Source: Caenispirillum salinarum_A
GTDB lineage: Bacteria; Pseudomonadota; Alphaproteobacteria; Rhodospirillales; Rhodospirillaceae
Length of the DNA: 64,000 nt
Assembly (NCBI RefSeq): GCF_044803115.1
Contig: NZ_CP085224.1
Location: forward strand, 3,782,001 to 3,846,000
Direction of reading: 5' to 3'
Below the pieces are notes generated by a model. It was given only the letters and a program-made list of their open reading frames with translations. It searched no databases and was not told the origin of the DNA. Positions 45,791-53,599 of the stretch are shown one piece after another. Position numbers and translations under genes: made by a program. The number at the start of each line of letters is the position of its first letter. Within the stretch, counting starts at the first letter, position 1.

Positions 45791-46813
45791 TCAGGCCTGC
45801 GGCTTGACGGCGGAGACGACGCGGGTCAGCCCGGGGATCAGGGGCTTTTCCTCCATGTCGCCGAAGCCCTGGGCCTTCAGCAGGTCCATCACGCGCCCCG
45901 GCGTCAGCGAGGCGGCGCGCGGCGTGAACACCATGTGCTGCAGGGCCCACATGGCCGCCAGCGGCGGTCCGGTGCGATCGTCGTCGACCATGAAGTCGTG
46001 GATGATGACCCGGCCGCCGGGCTTCAGCGCGGCCCAGGTGTTCTTCACCAGCGTCTCCAGACCGTCGGCCGGCACGCCCGAGAACAGATAGGACATGAGC
46101 ACCACGTCGCGCTCGGCCGGCCATTGGCTGGTCAGGCCGTTGCCGCCGATGACGTCGATGCGGTCGGACATGTCCGCTTCGGCGATGTACTCCTCGGCCA
46201 GGGCGACCACGTTGGGGAAGTCCAGCACGGTGGCCTTCAGCTCGGGGTAACGCTTGCACATCATGATCGAGAACGCGCCGGTGCCGCCGCCCACGTCCAG
46301 CAGGGTGCGGGCGTCCAACAGGTCCCAGCTCTTGGCGACCACGGCACCCGGACCAAGCGAACCGCCGTGCTGGGAGCGCGAGAAGATCTCCGCCTGCTCC
46401 TTGTCGGCCATCCAGGTTTCGTAGGTGTCGAATTCGATCTTGTCGGTGTCGCCCTTGATGGCGTGACCCAGATTGTCCATGAACGGGTACATCTGCTGGT
46501 CGATCTGGTAGCGCAGATAGTCCCCGTAGTAATGGCGCGAGGTCGACACCAGGAAGGTGTTGGTGTCCTCGGCGTTCTTGTATGCCTTGCCGTCGCTGGT
46601 GGGGTGGACAAGGTCCAGCGACACCAGGCCGGTCAGAAGGGTCTCCAGCGCGTGCTCGGTGGCGCCGGTGGCCTCTGCCAGTTCGCCGACCGTCTTCGGT
46701 CCCTCGGCAAGCTGGTCGAAGACACCGATGTGCAGCGCCGAGAACAGCGCCTTGGATGCCATGAATCCGAATGCGATGCCCGAAATGCGCTCGACATTGC
46801 CCAAAGGTTTCAT
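45791..46813 (-). CDS. SAM-dependent O-methyltransferase (family 2)
   Basis: 340 residues from the ATG at 46813, with GGAGG upstream. The N-terminal winged-helix dimerisation domain (KTVGELAEATGATEHALETL) is followed by the Rossmann fold with LLDVGGGTGAFSIMMCKRYP, DVVLMSYLFSGVPADGL and GGRVIIHDFMVDDDRTGPPL. This is the layout of hydroxyneurosporene (CrtF), BchU and hydroxyindole methyltransferases. No pigment genes flank it. The substrate is probably a hydroxylated aromatic or isoprenoid compound. Confidence 0.88.
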   Translation of the reverse strand: MKPLGNVERISGIAFGFMASKALFSALHIGVFDQLAEGPKTVGELAEATGATEHALETLLTGLVSLDLVHPTSDGKAYKNAEDTNTFLVSTSRHYYGDYLRYQIDQQMYPFMDNLGHAIKGDTDKIEFDTYETWMADKEQAEIFSRSQHGGSLGPGAVVAKSWDLLDARTLLDVGGGTGAFSIMMCKRYPELKATVLDFPNVVALAEEYIAEADMSDRIDVIGGNGLTSQWPAERDVVLMSYLFSGVPADGLETLVKNTWAALKPGGRVIIHDFMVDDDRTGPPLAAMWALQHMVFTPRAASLTPGRVMDLLKAQGFGDMEEKPLIPGLTRVVSAVKPQA

Positions 46814-47126
46814 CGTGATTTGCCTCCATGTTGGTTCTTGTTCCATAAGAACCGACAGCAGAAGCATTTCATACCTTGAAACTTCAGCGATTACGGGTAA
46901 AACCTGGGAACTTTCTTCGCATCTGCCGGCCACATGCGAAAAGGCGCCGACGCGACCCTGCGGTCATGCCGGCGCCTTGCTCGGTTGACGGACCGGACGC
47001 GGCAAGGGTTGCGGTCTTGAAGCGGGTGCGCGTGGCGCTTCCTCAGTGTCGGGGACGGCCTGTCGCTTCAGGCGTGATGCGATCGCGCCGGCCGTTACCC
47101 CGACAACGGTTTGCGCACCCGGGCGG
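46814..47126. other. Intergenic region between the methyltransferase and the envelope operon
   Basis: 313 bp with no gene. It holds the methyltransferase promoter and ribosome site at the left and the terminator hairpin of the sigma operon (46941-46978). Confidence 0.5.
46941..46978 (-). terminator. Terminator of the sigma/anti-sigma/lipoprotein operon
   Basis: AAGGCGCCG (46941-46949) pairs with CGGCGCCTT (46970-46978). On the minus strand a TTTT run follows the stem. It lies about 150 bp past the lipoprotein stop. Confidence 0.72.
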
Positions 47127-48056
47127 TCAAGCCTCCGGCGAGGCCCAGACGCCGTCACCCATGCGGCAGGCCATGCCCTGCTGGATGCTGGTGCGCCCGC
47201 GCGCGGTCAGCGTCTGCTCGTAGCGCCGGCAGAAGACGCCGGCGTCGGTCTTCCACGTTGTCGTCGGTGTCACCTGGATGTTCAGCGGGCCGGCGTCCAC
47301 GGCCAGAGGGTCGCCGCTGCGGTTGGATTCGAGCGCCGCCTGCACCGCCTCGGCCAGGCGGGCGCGCTGGTCGGCGGGCAGGAAGGCAGGCGCCGGCCCG
47401 GCGGCGGTCAGTTCCAGGGTGCTCCAGTTGGTGCCCAGCCACTGCCGCACCTCGTGGCGCACCACATGGCCCACCGCCGGCGCGTAATGCCAGGTTTCCG
47501 TCTGCCAGTGGCGCTGGCGCCAGTATTCGTCGCAGACCACGCGGTAGGTGTCATAGGTGCCCTCCGGCACCTCGACCCGCGCGGTATTCGGAACCCGGCA
47601 GCTGTAGCGGATGAGGTAGGGATCGCCGACGGTGCCCGCCGTCTCGTTGCGCGAGACGAAGCGGTAGACGTAGTCGGCGCTGTTGCCGACCCGCAGCGGC
47701 CACAGGCTGCCGGTCTGGGAAACCAGTTCCGCATCGCCGCTGGTGATCGTGTTCTTGTCTTCCTGCGCCCAACGCCACGACAGGCGGGGCCGGGTGAAGT
47801 CGGGATCGGCCAGATAGTCGTAGCTGTCGCCGATGCCCCAGGCGACGAGGCCGTCGCGCCGGCCTTCCACATGGTGGGTGACGCCGTTGTCGAACTGGAA
47901 GGCATCGCCCTCGGCATAGGGCGGCAGCTCGGCGGGCGGCAACGGCGGGCCGGGTTCGGCCGGCGCACCGCCGTCCAGAAGCCCCGTCCCGGCGCAGCCG
48001 GTCAACACGATGGCAATCACGGCCGGCATGAGGCCGTGGCGCATGCTGAAACTCAT
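47127..48056 (-). CDS. Lipoprotein with C-terminal 17-kDa-antigen-like domain
   Basis: 309 residues from the ATG at 48056. Lipobox in MPAVIAIVLTGCAG, then a Pro-rich linker (PAEPGPPLPPAELPP). The middle is rich in Trp and Tyr (RPRLSWRWAQEDKNTITSGD). The last 85 residues (AALESNRSGDPLAVDAGP, then VFCRRYEQTLTARGRTSIQQ and GMACRMGDGVW) resemble the end of the anti-sigma factor encoded next to it and surface-antigen 17-kDa domains. Part of the sigma operon, 26 bp downstream of the anti-sigma gene. Probably outer-membrane. Confidence 0.85.
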   Translation of the reverse strand: MSFSMRHGLMPAVIAIVLTGCAGTGLLDGGAPAEPGPPLPPAELPPYAEGDAFQFDNGVTHHVEGRRDGLVAWGIGDSYDYLADPDFTRPRLSWRWAQEDKNTITSGDAELVSQTGSLWPLRVGNSADYVYRFVSRNETAGTVGDPYLIRYSCRVPNTARVEVPEGTYDTYRVVCDEYWRQRHWQTETWHYAPAVGHVVRHEVRQWLGTNWSTLELTAAGPAPAFLPADQRARLAEAVQAALESNRSGDPLAVDAGPLNIQVTPTTTWKTDAGVFCRRYEQTLTARGRTSIQQGMACRMGDGVWASPEA

Positions 48057-48082
48057 TACTCCCCCTGCTCGTTGCTCAGCCC

Positions 48083-48715
48083 TTACGTCTCGCTGCCCAT
48101 CTTCAACTCGTACCGCACGCGCCAAGCGCCGTCCTGGCGGCACGCGAGGCCGATGGTGGTGCGCGGCCCCTGGGCGGTGGACACGGTTTCGCGGTACTCG
48201 CGGCAGTACCCGCCCTCGGCCCGGTAGGTCTTGAGCGGCGTGATGCGCCCGCCCCCCTCGGCCGCCGTCCACTGGAGCGGGTCGCCGCTGAGATGGGTCT
48301 CCAGGGCCTGCTGACGCTTTTCCTCCAGCACTGCCGCCAGGGCGCCGCCGCCGGACGCCCGGATGGCGGGATCGGCCGCATCCGGCATCTGCCAGAGGAC
48401 CGCGAGCCCCGCGCCCAGGGCGACCAGCGCCGGCACGGCGGCGGCAACGGCCGCACGGCGGGCACCGCGCCAGGCCGGCACCGGCGCGGCACGGGCAGCG
48501 GCGGCCACCCGCCGGGCGGTTGCCTGGGGAACCGGCTCGCGCAGGGCGTCGGCGTAGGCGGCCGAAAGCATTCCGTTCAACTGCGTGAGCGACCGCACCG
48601 TCTCCCGCGCCCGCGCGTCGACGGCAAGCAGACGCTCCACGCGGGCGGCCTCGTCGGCGTCCAGTTCCCCGTCCACATAGGCCATCAGCAGAGTCTCGTC
48701 CAAACGGCTTGTCAT
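48083..48715 (-). CDS. Membrane anti-sigma factor with C-terminal antigen-like domain
   Basis: 210 residues. N-terminal cytoplasmic anti-sigma helix bundle (LDETLLMAYVDGELDADEAA and RVERLLAVDARARETVRSL) without the zinc HxxxCxxC motif. One membrane helix lies near residues 86-108 (AAVAAAVPALVALGAGLAVL). The periplasmic end has ALETHLSGDPLQWTAAEGGG, GYCREYRETVSTAQGPRT and GLACRQDGAWRV, like the lipoprotein next door. Its start overlaps the sigma factor stop (ATGA). Confidence 0.88.
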   Translation of the reverse strand: MTSRLDETLLMAYVDGELDADEAARVERLLAVDARARETVRSLTQLNGMLSAAYADALREPVPQATARRVAAAARAAPVPAWRGARRAAVAAAVPALVALGAGLAVLWQMPDAADPAIRASGGGALAAVLEEKRQQALETHLSGDPLQWTAAEGGGRITPLKTYRAEGGYCREYRETVSTAQGPRTTIGLACRQDGAWRVRYELKMGSET

Positions 48716-49257
48716 CCCACCGTCTCCTTGCTTTGGCGAAGAGCATCCGCCATCCCCGTATCCTCGCCCGGCGTCTCGCCCTCGATCAGGCGGCGCAGGG
48801 TGGCGCGGCCGCGCGAAAGGCGGCTCATGACCGTGCCGATGGGCAGGTCCAGCACCTCTGCCGCCTGCCGGTAGGTCTGGCCCTCGACGCACACCAGCAT
48901 GACCAGAACGCGCTGATCTTCCGGCAGGGCGGCGACGGCGCGGCGCACCGCGCCCAGGGTCAGCGCCGCCGGGGCATCCGGTGCGGCGGCTGCGATCTGC
49001 TCGGCCGGCAGGCTGTCCAGATGGGCGGCGCGGCGGCGGGCGCCGCGCGCCATGTCGATCCATGTGGTCTGGACGATGCGATAGAGCCAGCTATCCAGCC
49101 GCGTGCCCTCGGTATACTGGTCGGAGGCACGCAGGGCCCGCTCGCAGGCGGCCTGTACCAGGTCGTCCGCATCAGTGGCGCTGCCCGTCAGCCCACGCGC
49201 GAACCGCCGCAACCGGGGAAGCAGTTCGGTCAGTCCTTGCGCTACGTGCGCGCTCAC
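48712..49257 (-). CDS. ECF-family RNA polymerase sigma factor
   Basis: 181 residues from GTG 49257, supported by GAGAGG upstream and by the position of the promoter at 49302-49327. Region 2 is DADDLVQAACERALRASDQY and DSWLYRIVQTTWIDMARG; region 4 is ALPEDQRVLVMLVCVEGQTY and LPIGTVMSRLSRGRATLRRL. No fused domains. It heads an operon with its membrane anti-sigma factor and a lipoprotein and is divergent from the repeat protein gene. It probably activates both directions, including its own gene. Confidence 0.94.
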   Translation of the reverse strand: MSAHVAQGLTELLPRLRRFARGLTGSATDADDLVQAACERALRASDQYTEGTRLDSWLYRIVQTTWIDMARGARRRAAHLDSLPAEQIAAAAPDAPAALTLGAVRRAVAALPEDQRVLVMLVCVEGQTYRQAAEVLDLPIGTVMSRLSRGRATLRRLIEGETPGEDTGMADALRQSKETVG

Positions 49258-49301
49258 GCGATCGTCCTCTCTATCCTTCAACCCGTGCACGGCCAACCGA
49301 T

Positions 49302-49327
49302 AACGCGGGGGACCAGCAGATTATTCC
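49302..49327 (-). promoter_or_regulatory. ECF-type promoter of the sigma operon
   Basis: On the minus strand GGAAT (49327-49323), 17 bp, then CGTTATC with CGTT at 49305-49302. Distance to the GTG is about 45 bp. The same pattern faces the other way at 49362-49387. Confidence 0.7.
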
Positions 49328-49361
49328 ACCGGACGGTAATAATTTTTTCTAAAGAGACATG

Positions 49362-49387
49362 GGAATATCCGTCCGGCCACCGCCGTT
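49362..49387 (+). promoter_or_regulatory. ECF-type promoter of the repeat-protein gene
   Basis: GGAAT (49362-49366), 17 bp, then CGTTGTC with CGTT at 49384-49387, 33 bp before the ATG at 49421. The extended -10 (CGTTGTC) is nearly identical to that of the opposite promoter (CGTTATC), supporting recognition by the same sigma factor. Confidence 0.7.
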
Positions 49388-49420
49388 GTCCCCGCGAACG
49401 ACACGATAACGCATGGAGGG

Positions 49421-50563
49421 ATGACCATGTCGATGGAGAGCAGAGCCCGCCGCCGTCCCCGCCGCCTCGCGCTTCTGGGTGCGACGGCGCTCGCGCTGGT
49501 GATGACGCCCGCGGCTCTGGACCTGAGCGACGAAGGCCTCACGGCCGGTCCGAACACGGCGGCCGCCCAGGGCAACGGCGGCGGTAACGGCGGCGGTAAC
49601 GGCGGCGGTAACGGCGGCGGCAACGGCGGTGGCGGTCCCGGCGGCGGTGGCCCCGGTGGAGGCGGCCCCGGCGGCGGTGGTCCCGGTGGAGGCGGCCCCG
49701 GTGGAGGCGGCCCCGGCGGCGGTGGTCCCGGCGGCGGTGGCGGTCCCGGTGGAGGCGGCCCCGGCGGGGGTGGCCCCGGCGGAGGCAGTCCGGGCGGGGG
49801 TGGTCCAGCGGCCGACAGCCCGGGCAACAGCGGCAACGCTCCCGGACGCAGCGGCGACTCGCCCGGTCAGGGCGGCGGGCTCGGCCGTGACGGCGCGCCC
49901 GGCCAGGCGGGCACGGCCGGTCCGGGCAACGCTCCCGGCTTCGCGGCCGGTGCCGCCCAGGGCCAGGCACCCGAAGGCACACCGGACGACGCGACCCGCG
50001 GCGGCGGCGAGCGGGGGCGCGGCGGTCCGAATGGTCCCGCCCAGGGACCCGGCTCCCTCGACGCGGCCATCGGCAACCTGGGCCCCGCCCTTTCACCGGC
50101 CGAAGAGGAAGAGGCGCTCGAAGGCGGTTGGGGCGGCGGTCCGTCCGAACAGGGCATCGCTGGCGCAGCCAATGCGTCCGCCGTCGCCAAGGAACGCGCC
50201 GCGGCCCACTCGGCCGTGGGCATCGCCGCCGCGCGCGAAGCCGCAGAAGACGACGCCGACGATGGAGTCGATGATGGTGTCGATGACGGGGTCGACGATG
50301 GTGTCGATGACGGGGTCGACGATGGCGTCGATGACGGGGTCGACGATGGCGTCGATGACGGGGTCGACGATGGCGTCGATGACGGGATCGATGACGGGGT
50401 CGACGATGGCGTCGATGACGGGGTTGACGATGGCGTCGATGACGGGGTCGATGACGGTGTCGATGATGGCGTTGATGACGGGGTCGACGATGGCGTTGAT
50501 GACGGCGTCGATGACGGTGTCGCCGATGAAACCGACGGCGAAGCGGAGGCGGCCACGCAGTAA
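49421..50563 (+). CDS. Exported low-complexity protein with Gly-rich and (DDGV)22 repeats
   Basis: 380 residues. A basic N-terminus (RARRRPRRLALLGATALA) and hydrophobic core suggest export. Residues about 51-130 are Gly-rich (NGGG units, then GPGGG units). A middle part of Gly, Pro and Ala is followed by a short helical stretch (ASAVAKERAAAHSAVGIAAA). From 50258 to 50521 there are 22 tandem DDGV units (one is DDGI), giving 44 Asp in 88 residues. The frame ends ETDGEAEAATQ. No known domain. It is divergent from the sigma factor gene and has a matching promoter. Possible roles are a cation-binding matrix or cell-surface protein. Confidence 0.8.
   Translation: MTMSMESRARRRPRRLALLGATALALVMTPAALDLSDEGLTAGPNTAAAQGNGGGNGGGNGGGNGGGNGGGGPGGGGPGGGGPGGGGPGGGGPGGGGPGGGGPGGGGGPGGGGPGGGGPGGGSPGGGGPAADSPGNSGNAPGRSGDSPGQGGGLGRDGAPGQAGTAGPGNAPGFAAGAAQGQAPEGTPDDATRGGGERGRGGPNGPAQGPGSLDAAIGNLGPALSPAEEEEALEGGWGGGPSEQGIAGAANASAVAKERAAAHSAVGIAAAREAAEDDADDGVDDGVDDGVDDGVDDGVDDGVDDGVDDGVDDGVDDGVDDGIDDGVDDGVDDGVDDGVDDGVDDGVDDGVDDGVDDGVDDGVDDGVADETDGEAEAATQ
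49571..49800 (+). repeat. Gly-rich coding repeats
   Basis: Nine-base and twelve-base repeats in frame encode NGGG then GPGGG-type units inside the exported low-complexity protein. Their number probably varies between strains. Confidence 0.85.
50258..50521 (+). repeat. Tandem 12-bp coding repeat, 22 units
   Basis: Exactly 22 twelve-base units encode DDGV (unit 11 encodes DDGI). Many pairs alternate GATGACGGGGTC and GACGATGGCGTC, so a 24-bp higher-order unit is visible. This points to expansion by slippage or unequal exchange. Confidence 0.95.
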
Positions 50564-50604
50564 CGCGGGTCGCTGGGGTCAGACCGCCGCACGTCGGACA
50601 AAGG

Positions 50605-50642
50605 GAGCCGGCCCGGGAGCACCCCGGGCCGGCTTCTGTTTG
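50605..50642. terminator. Convergent hairpin between the repeat protein and DUF1566 genes
   Basis: GCCGGCCCGGG (50607-50617) pairs with CCCGGGCCGGC (50623-50633), a perfect 11-bp stem with a 5-nt loop. The T-tracts are short on both sides, but the location between two converging genes supports a shared terminator. Confidence 0.7.
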
Positions 50643-50650
50643 GCCCGCCG

Positions 50651-52039
50651 TCAGCCGCGCACGCAGCGGACGTGGTTGCGACCGCGCACCGCGTCGTTCT
50701 GCCCGCCGCGCCCACCCTGCCCCGGCCGGACCCCGGCCTTCGGATCGGACCGCTGGGCACCCGCACCATGCACGTCCACGCCTTCGGCCGAGGTGCAGGG
50801 GCCGAAACAGACGTAAAGCGCCTCCGCCGGATCATCGCCGAAGCTCGTCGACGACCAGAACCACGCCTGCGGATCGGCCTGCCGGAAGACCGGATCGATG
50901 GCGGGCGCCGGGCGGCGGTAGTCCACGATGCTTTGCAGTTCCTTCACGTTGGGCAGGCGCCAGTCGTCGAACCCGGCCAGCGTCATCCCGTCGCAATGGC
51001 GCAGGGCCTCGCCCCAGGTCCGCGGGCGGCCGTCGTCGACCTGCTGCCAGGTCAGCCCCGTCAGCCCGTCCTGCACGCTGCCGTCGCCCCGGTCGGTGAA
51101 GGCGTTGGCGCCCCACTCGGGCCCGGCGACGCAGCGCCAGAACAGGCCGTTGCGGCCGTCGCGCGGAGCCTGCTTGATGCGCCCGTCGAGGAAATTGAAG
51201 AAGAACACGCCCTTCACGCCGGGGCGGCCATAGTGGTCGCCGGCATAGATCGTGGCCGACCAGGTCTGCCCCATCATCTCGGGCGCATGCGTCGCTGCGA
51301 ACCTGTCGTCTTCCAGCACCGACGCATCGGGCGCGGCGATGGCAAACGCCGGCGCCACGAACGGCCTCTGCCCGGTGACGCCCTGCCAGTGGGTCAGGCT
51401 GTAAAGCTCCCGTATGGTGGGCAGCCGCCAGTCGTTCCGCCCGCCCAGACGAAGGGCCGCGCAGGCGGCGGCGGCATCGCCGAACCTCAGGCGCCGGGCA
51501 TTGTGGCCCTGCTGCCAGAGAAGGCCGGTCGCAGCATCGAAGACCGTACCGTCTCCGCGGTCCTCGAACGCCTGGGGCCGGGAGGCGTACGAACCGTCCT
51601 GGCCGGGGAACCCGGCGGCGGCGGCGTGGGCGCAGTCGGTGGCGGCGGTGTCCGTGAAACAGGTGTGCTGGCCGGTGCCCGTCAGCCGGTTGGACAGGAC
51701 GACGGCCTGCGCGAAAGGCACGGCGGCGGGCGTGTATCCGCGCTTCGGCGGCATGGCGGCGACCTGCGCCCCGGAGCCCGCAGGCCCGCCCCCCTGACCG
51801 CCCGGCCGGCAGGCGAGCGGCATTCCCGGTCCGGCATGGCAGGTGCCGGACACCCGCCCGCGCGGCGCCCGGAAGCTGCAAGTTGCGCCGGACGACAGCC
51901 CTGAACAGGCGCTCAACGCCTCGTCGGGCGGCGGCCCGCTCCGTCCCGGCCCGGGGCCCTGGGCGAAAGCCCCTCCCGGCGCGCACAGAAGCGCCACCGC
52001 CAGGGCAGCCAGGCCCCGACGCACAATTGTTTTCCGCAT
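50651..52039 (-). CDS. Secreted DUF1566 (Lcl-like) domain protein
   Basis: 462 residues, signal peptide ending GGAFAQGPG. Two DUF1566-type modules are seen: FEDRGDGTVFDAATGLLWQQ with DWRLPTIRELYSLTHWQGV, and FTDRGDGSVQDGLTGLTWQQ with DWRLPNVKELQSIVDYRRP, both with the characteristic WRLP motif. Cys-rich in places. The family is found in secreted adhesins and lipoproteins. It is convergent with the repeat-protein gene and may belong to the same surface module, though no matching ECF promoter was found before it. Confidence 0.9.
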   Translation of the reverse strand: MRKTIVRRGLAALAVALLCAPGGAFAQGPGPGRSGPPPDEALSACSGLSSGATCSFRAPRGRVSGTCHAGPGMPLACRPGGQGGGPAGSGAQVAAMPPKRGYTPAAVPFAQAVVLSNRLTGTGQHTCFTDTAATDCAHAAAAGFPGQDGSYASRPQAFEDRGDGTVFDAATGLLWQQGHNARRLRFGDAAAACAALRLGGRNDWRLPTIRELYSLTHWQGVTGQRPFVAPAFAIAAPDASVLEDDRFAATHAPEMMGQTWSATIYAGDHYGRPGVKGVFFFNFLDGRIKQAPRDGRNGLFWRCVAGPEWGANAFTDRGDGSVQDGLTGLTWQQVDDGRPRTWGEALRHCDGMTLAGFDDWRLPNVKELQSIVDYRRPAPAIDPVFRQADPQAWFWSSTSFGDDPAEALYVCFGPCTSAEGVDVHGAGAQRSDPKAGVRPGQGGRGGQNDAVRGRNHVRCVRG

Positions 52040-52321
52040 CGCGCTCTCCCTCCCCGGATTAAGCCGGAAAAAGATAAGGGAATACGCGACACGGCACCAC
52101 GCCTGACGGCGGGGCGACGGAATGAGGTCGGATTATGAGGGAAAAAGTGGCGGACAGGGGGTCCGCCTTATCCGGCTTCCAGCATGTTCCGAAGGCATCC
52201 CGAAAAGCCAAGGTTTTCCGCGCATTTGAGGCGCTGTTGCGTCTTGTAAGTTCCAGTGCGTTCCCGCACAATCCTAGTCCGTTTTGTGGAATGGTTTGTG
52301 GAACGGATTGGGGGATGGATC
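52040..52321. other. Junction between chromosome and integrated element
   Basis: 282 bp without a gene. The DUF1566 promoter must lie at its left. The element's left boundary should fall here, but no tRNA or tmRNA end is recognisable and the right end is outside the window, so no attachment core can be assigned. Confidence 0.5.
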
Positions 52322-53599
52322 ATGGCGAAGCAGGTTGACCGGCTGACGGCCCGTGCGGTGGCGACCACCAACAAGCCCGGCCGCTATGCCGATGGGCGGG
52401 GGCTGTATCTCCACGTCGCCAAGACCGGCGCGAAGTCGTGGGTGCTGCGCTACCGGCTTTCGGGCAAATCCCGCGAAATGGGCCTTGGGGCGGTGGCGGA
52501 CGTGGGCTTGCAGGATGCCCGCCGGAAGGCTGCCGACGCGCGGGGGCTTCTGGCCGATGGGGTGGACCCACTGGACGCCCGCGAGGCCGAGCGGCTGGCC
52601 GCCGCCGTGGAGGCCGCGAAGGCGATCACCTTCAAGGATGCCGCCGAACGCTACATCGCCGCGCACCGCCCGACGTGGAAGAACGCCAAGCACGCGAGCC
52701 AGTGGGAGAACACCTTGCGGGATTACGTGCATCCGGTGTTCGGCGCGGTGCCGGTGGCTGATGTGGATACGGGCCTTGTCCTGAAGGCCGTGGAACCGAT
52801 CTGGCACACCAAGCCGGAAACCGCGTCTCGCGTCCGCCAGCGCATTGAGGCCGTGCTTGATTGGGCGCGGGCGCGCGGCTACCGCGATGGGCCGAACCCC
52901 GCCCTATGGCGCGGCCACCTGTCGCACACCCTGCCGGCGCGGGCGCGCGTGGCGAAGGTGGAGCATCACGCCGCCTTGCCCTATGCCGAGGTGGCCGCGT
53001 TCCTGGCGGACCTGCGGGGCCGGGATGCGCTGGCCGCCCGCGCGCTTGAGTTCGTGATCCTGACGGCCTCCCGCACGGGTGAGGCCCTGGGCGCCACATG
53101 GGCCGAGGTGGACCTTGCCGCCGCCGTCTGGACCGTTCCGGGCGACCGCATGAAGGCGAAGCGGGATCACCGCGTTCCCCTGTCGCCGCAAGCGGTGGCG
53201 GTGCTGGAGGCGATGGGGGAGGCGTATGGCCGCGATGGGTACGTGTTCCCCGGCCAGCGCAAGGGCAAGCCGTTGTCCTACATGGGCTTGCTCATGCTGC
53301 TGCGTCGGATGAACCCCGAGGGGGAATGCGGCGGTTTCCGATGGGCCGACGACAAGGGGCGGGCGATCACCGTTCACGGCTTCCGCTCCAGCTTCCGCGA
53401 CTGGACGGCGGAACAGACGGCCTTTCCGGGTGAGGTGGCCGAGGCCGCGCTTGCGCATGTGGTGGGCGACAAGGTGGAGGCCGCATATCGACGCGGCGAC
53501 CTGTTCGAGAAACGCCGCCGGCTGATGGAGGCATGGGCCGACTACTGCGACCGCCCCGCCGCCGCCGGGAACGTGGTGCCCATCAATCGCGCCGGGTAA
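52322..53599 (+). CDS. int: Tyrosine-type integrase (P4-like, Arm-DNA-binding N-terminus)
   Basis: 425 residues from ATG 52322. N-terminal arm-binding domain with RYADGRGLYLHVAKTGAKSW (DUF4102 type). The core-binding region starts at KDAAERYIAAHRPTWKNAKH. Catalytic residues: Arg in TASRTGEALGATW, HxxR in VHGFRSSFRDW, His in ALAHVVGDKVEAAY and the Tyr nucleophile in AAYRRGDLF. Normally it acts at a chromosomal attachment site near the gene, but no tRNA is visible here. Confidence 0.95.
   Translation: MAKQVDRLTARAVATTNKPGRYADGRGLYLHVAKTGAKSWVLRYRLSGKSREMGLGAVADVGLQDARRKAADARGLLADGVDPLDAREAERLAAAVEAAKAITFKDAAERYIAAHRPTWKNAKHASQWENTLRDYVHPVFGAVPVADVDTGLVLKAVEPIWHTKPETASRVRQRIEAVLDWARARGYRDGPNPALWRGHLSHTLPARARVAKVEHHAALPYAEVAAFLADLRGRDALAARALEFVILTASRTGEALGATWAEVDLAAAVWTVPGDRMKAKRDHRVPLSPQAVAVLEAMGEAYGRDGYVFPGQRKGKPLSYMGLLMLLRRMNPEGECGGFRWADDKGRAITVHGFRSSFRDWTAEQTAFPGEVAEAALAHVVGDKVEAAYRRGDLFEKRRRLMEAWADYCDRPAAAGNVVPINRAG

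Noticed and set aside
50258..50521. Regular repeats resembling a CRISPR array
   Set aside because: The units are contiguous 12-bp in-frame coding repeats without spacers and lie inside an open reading frame.
52040..52321. tRNA-based attachment site for the integrase
   Set aside because: No cloverleaf or tRNA 3' end could be drawn, and the right end needed for an att comparison is outside the window.
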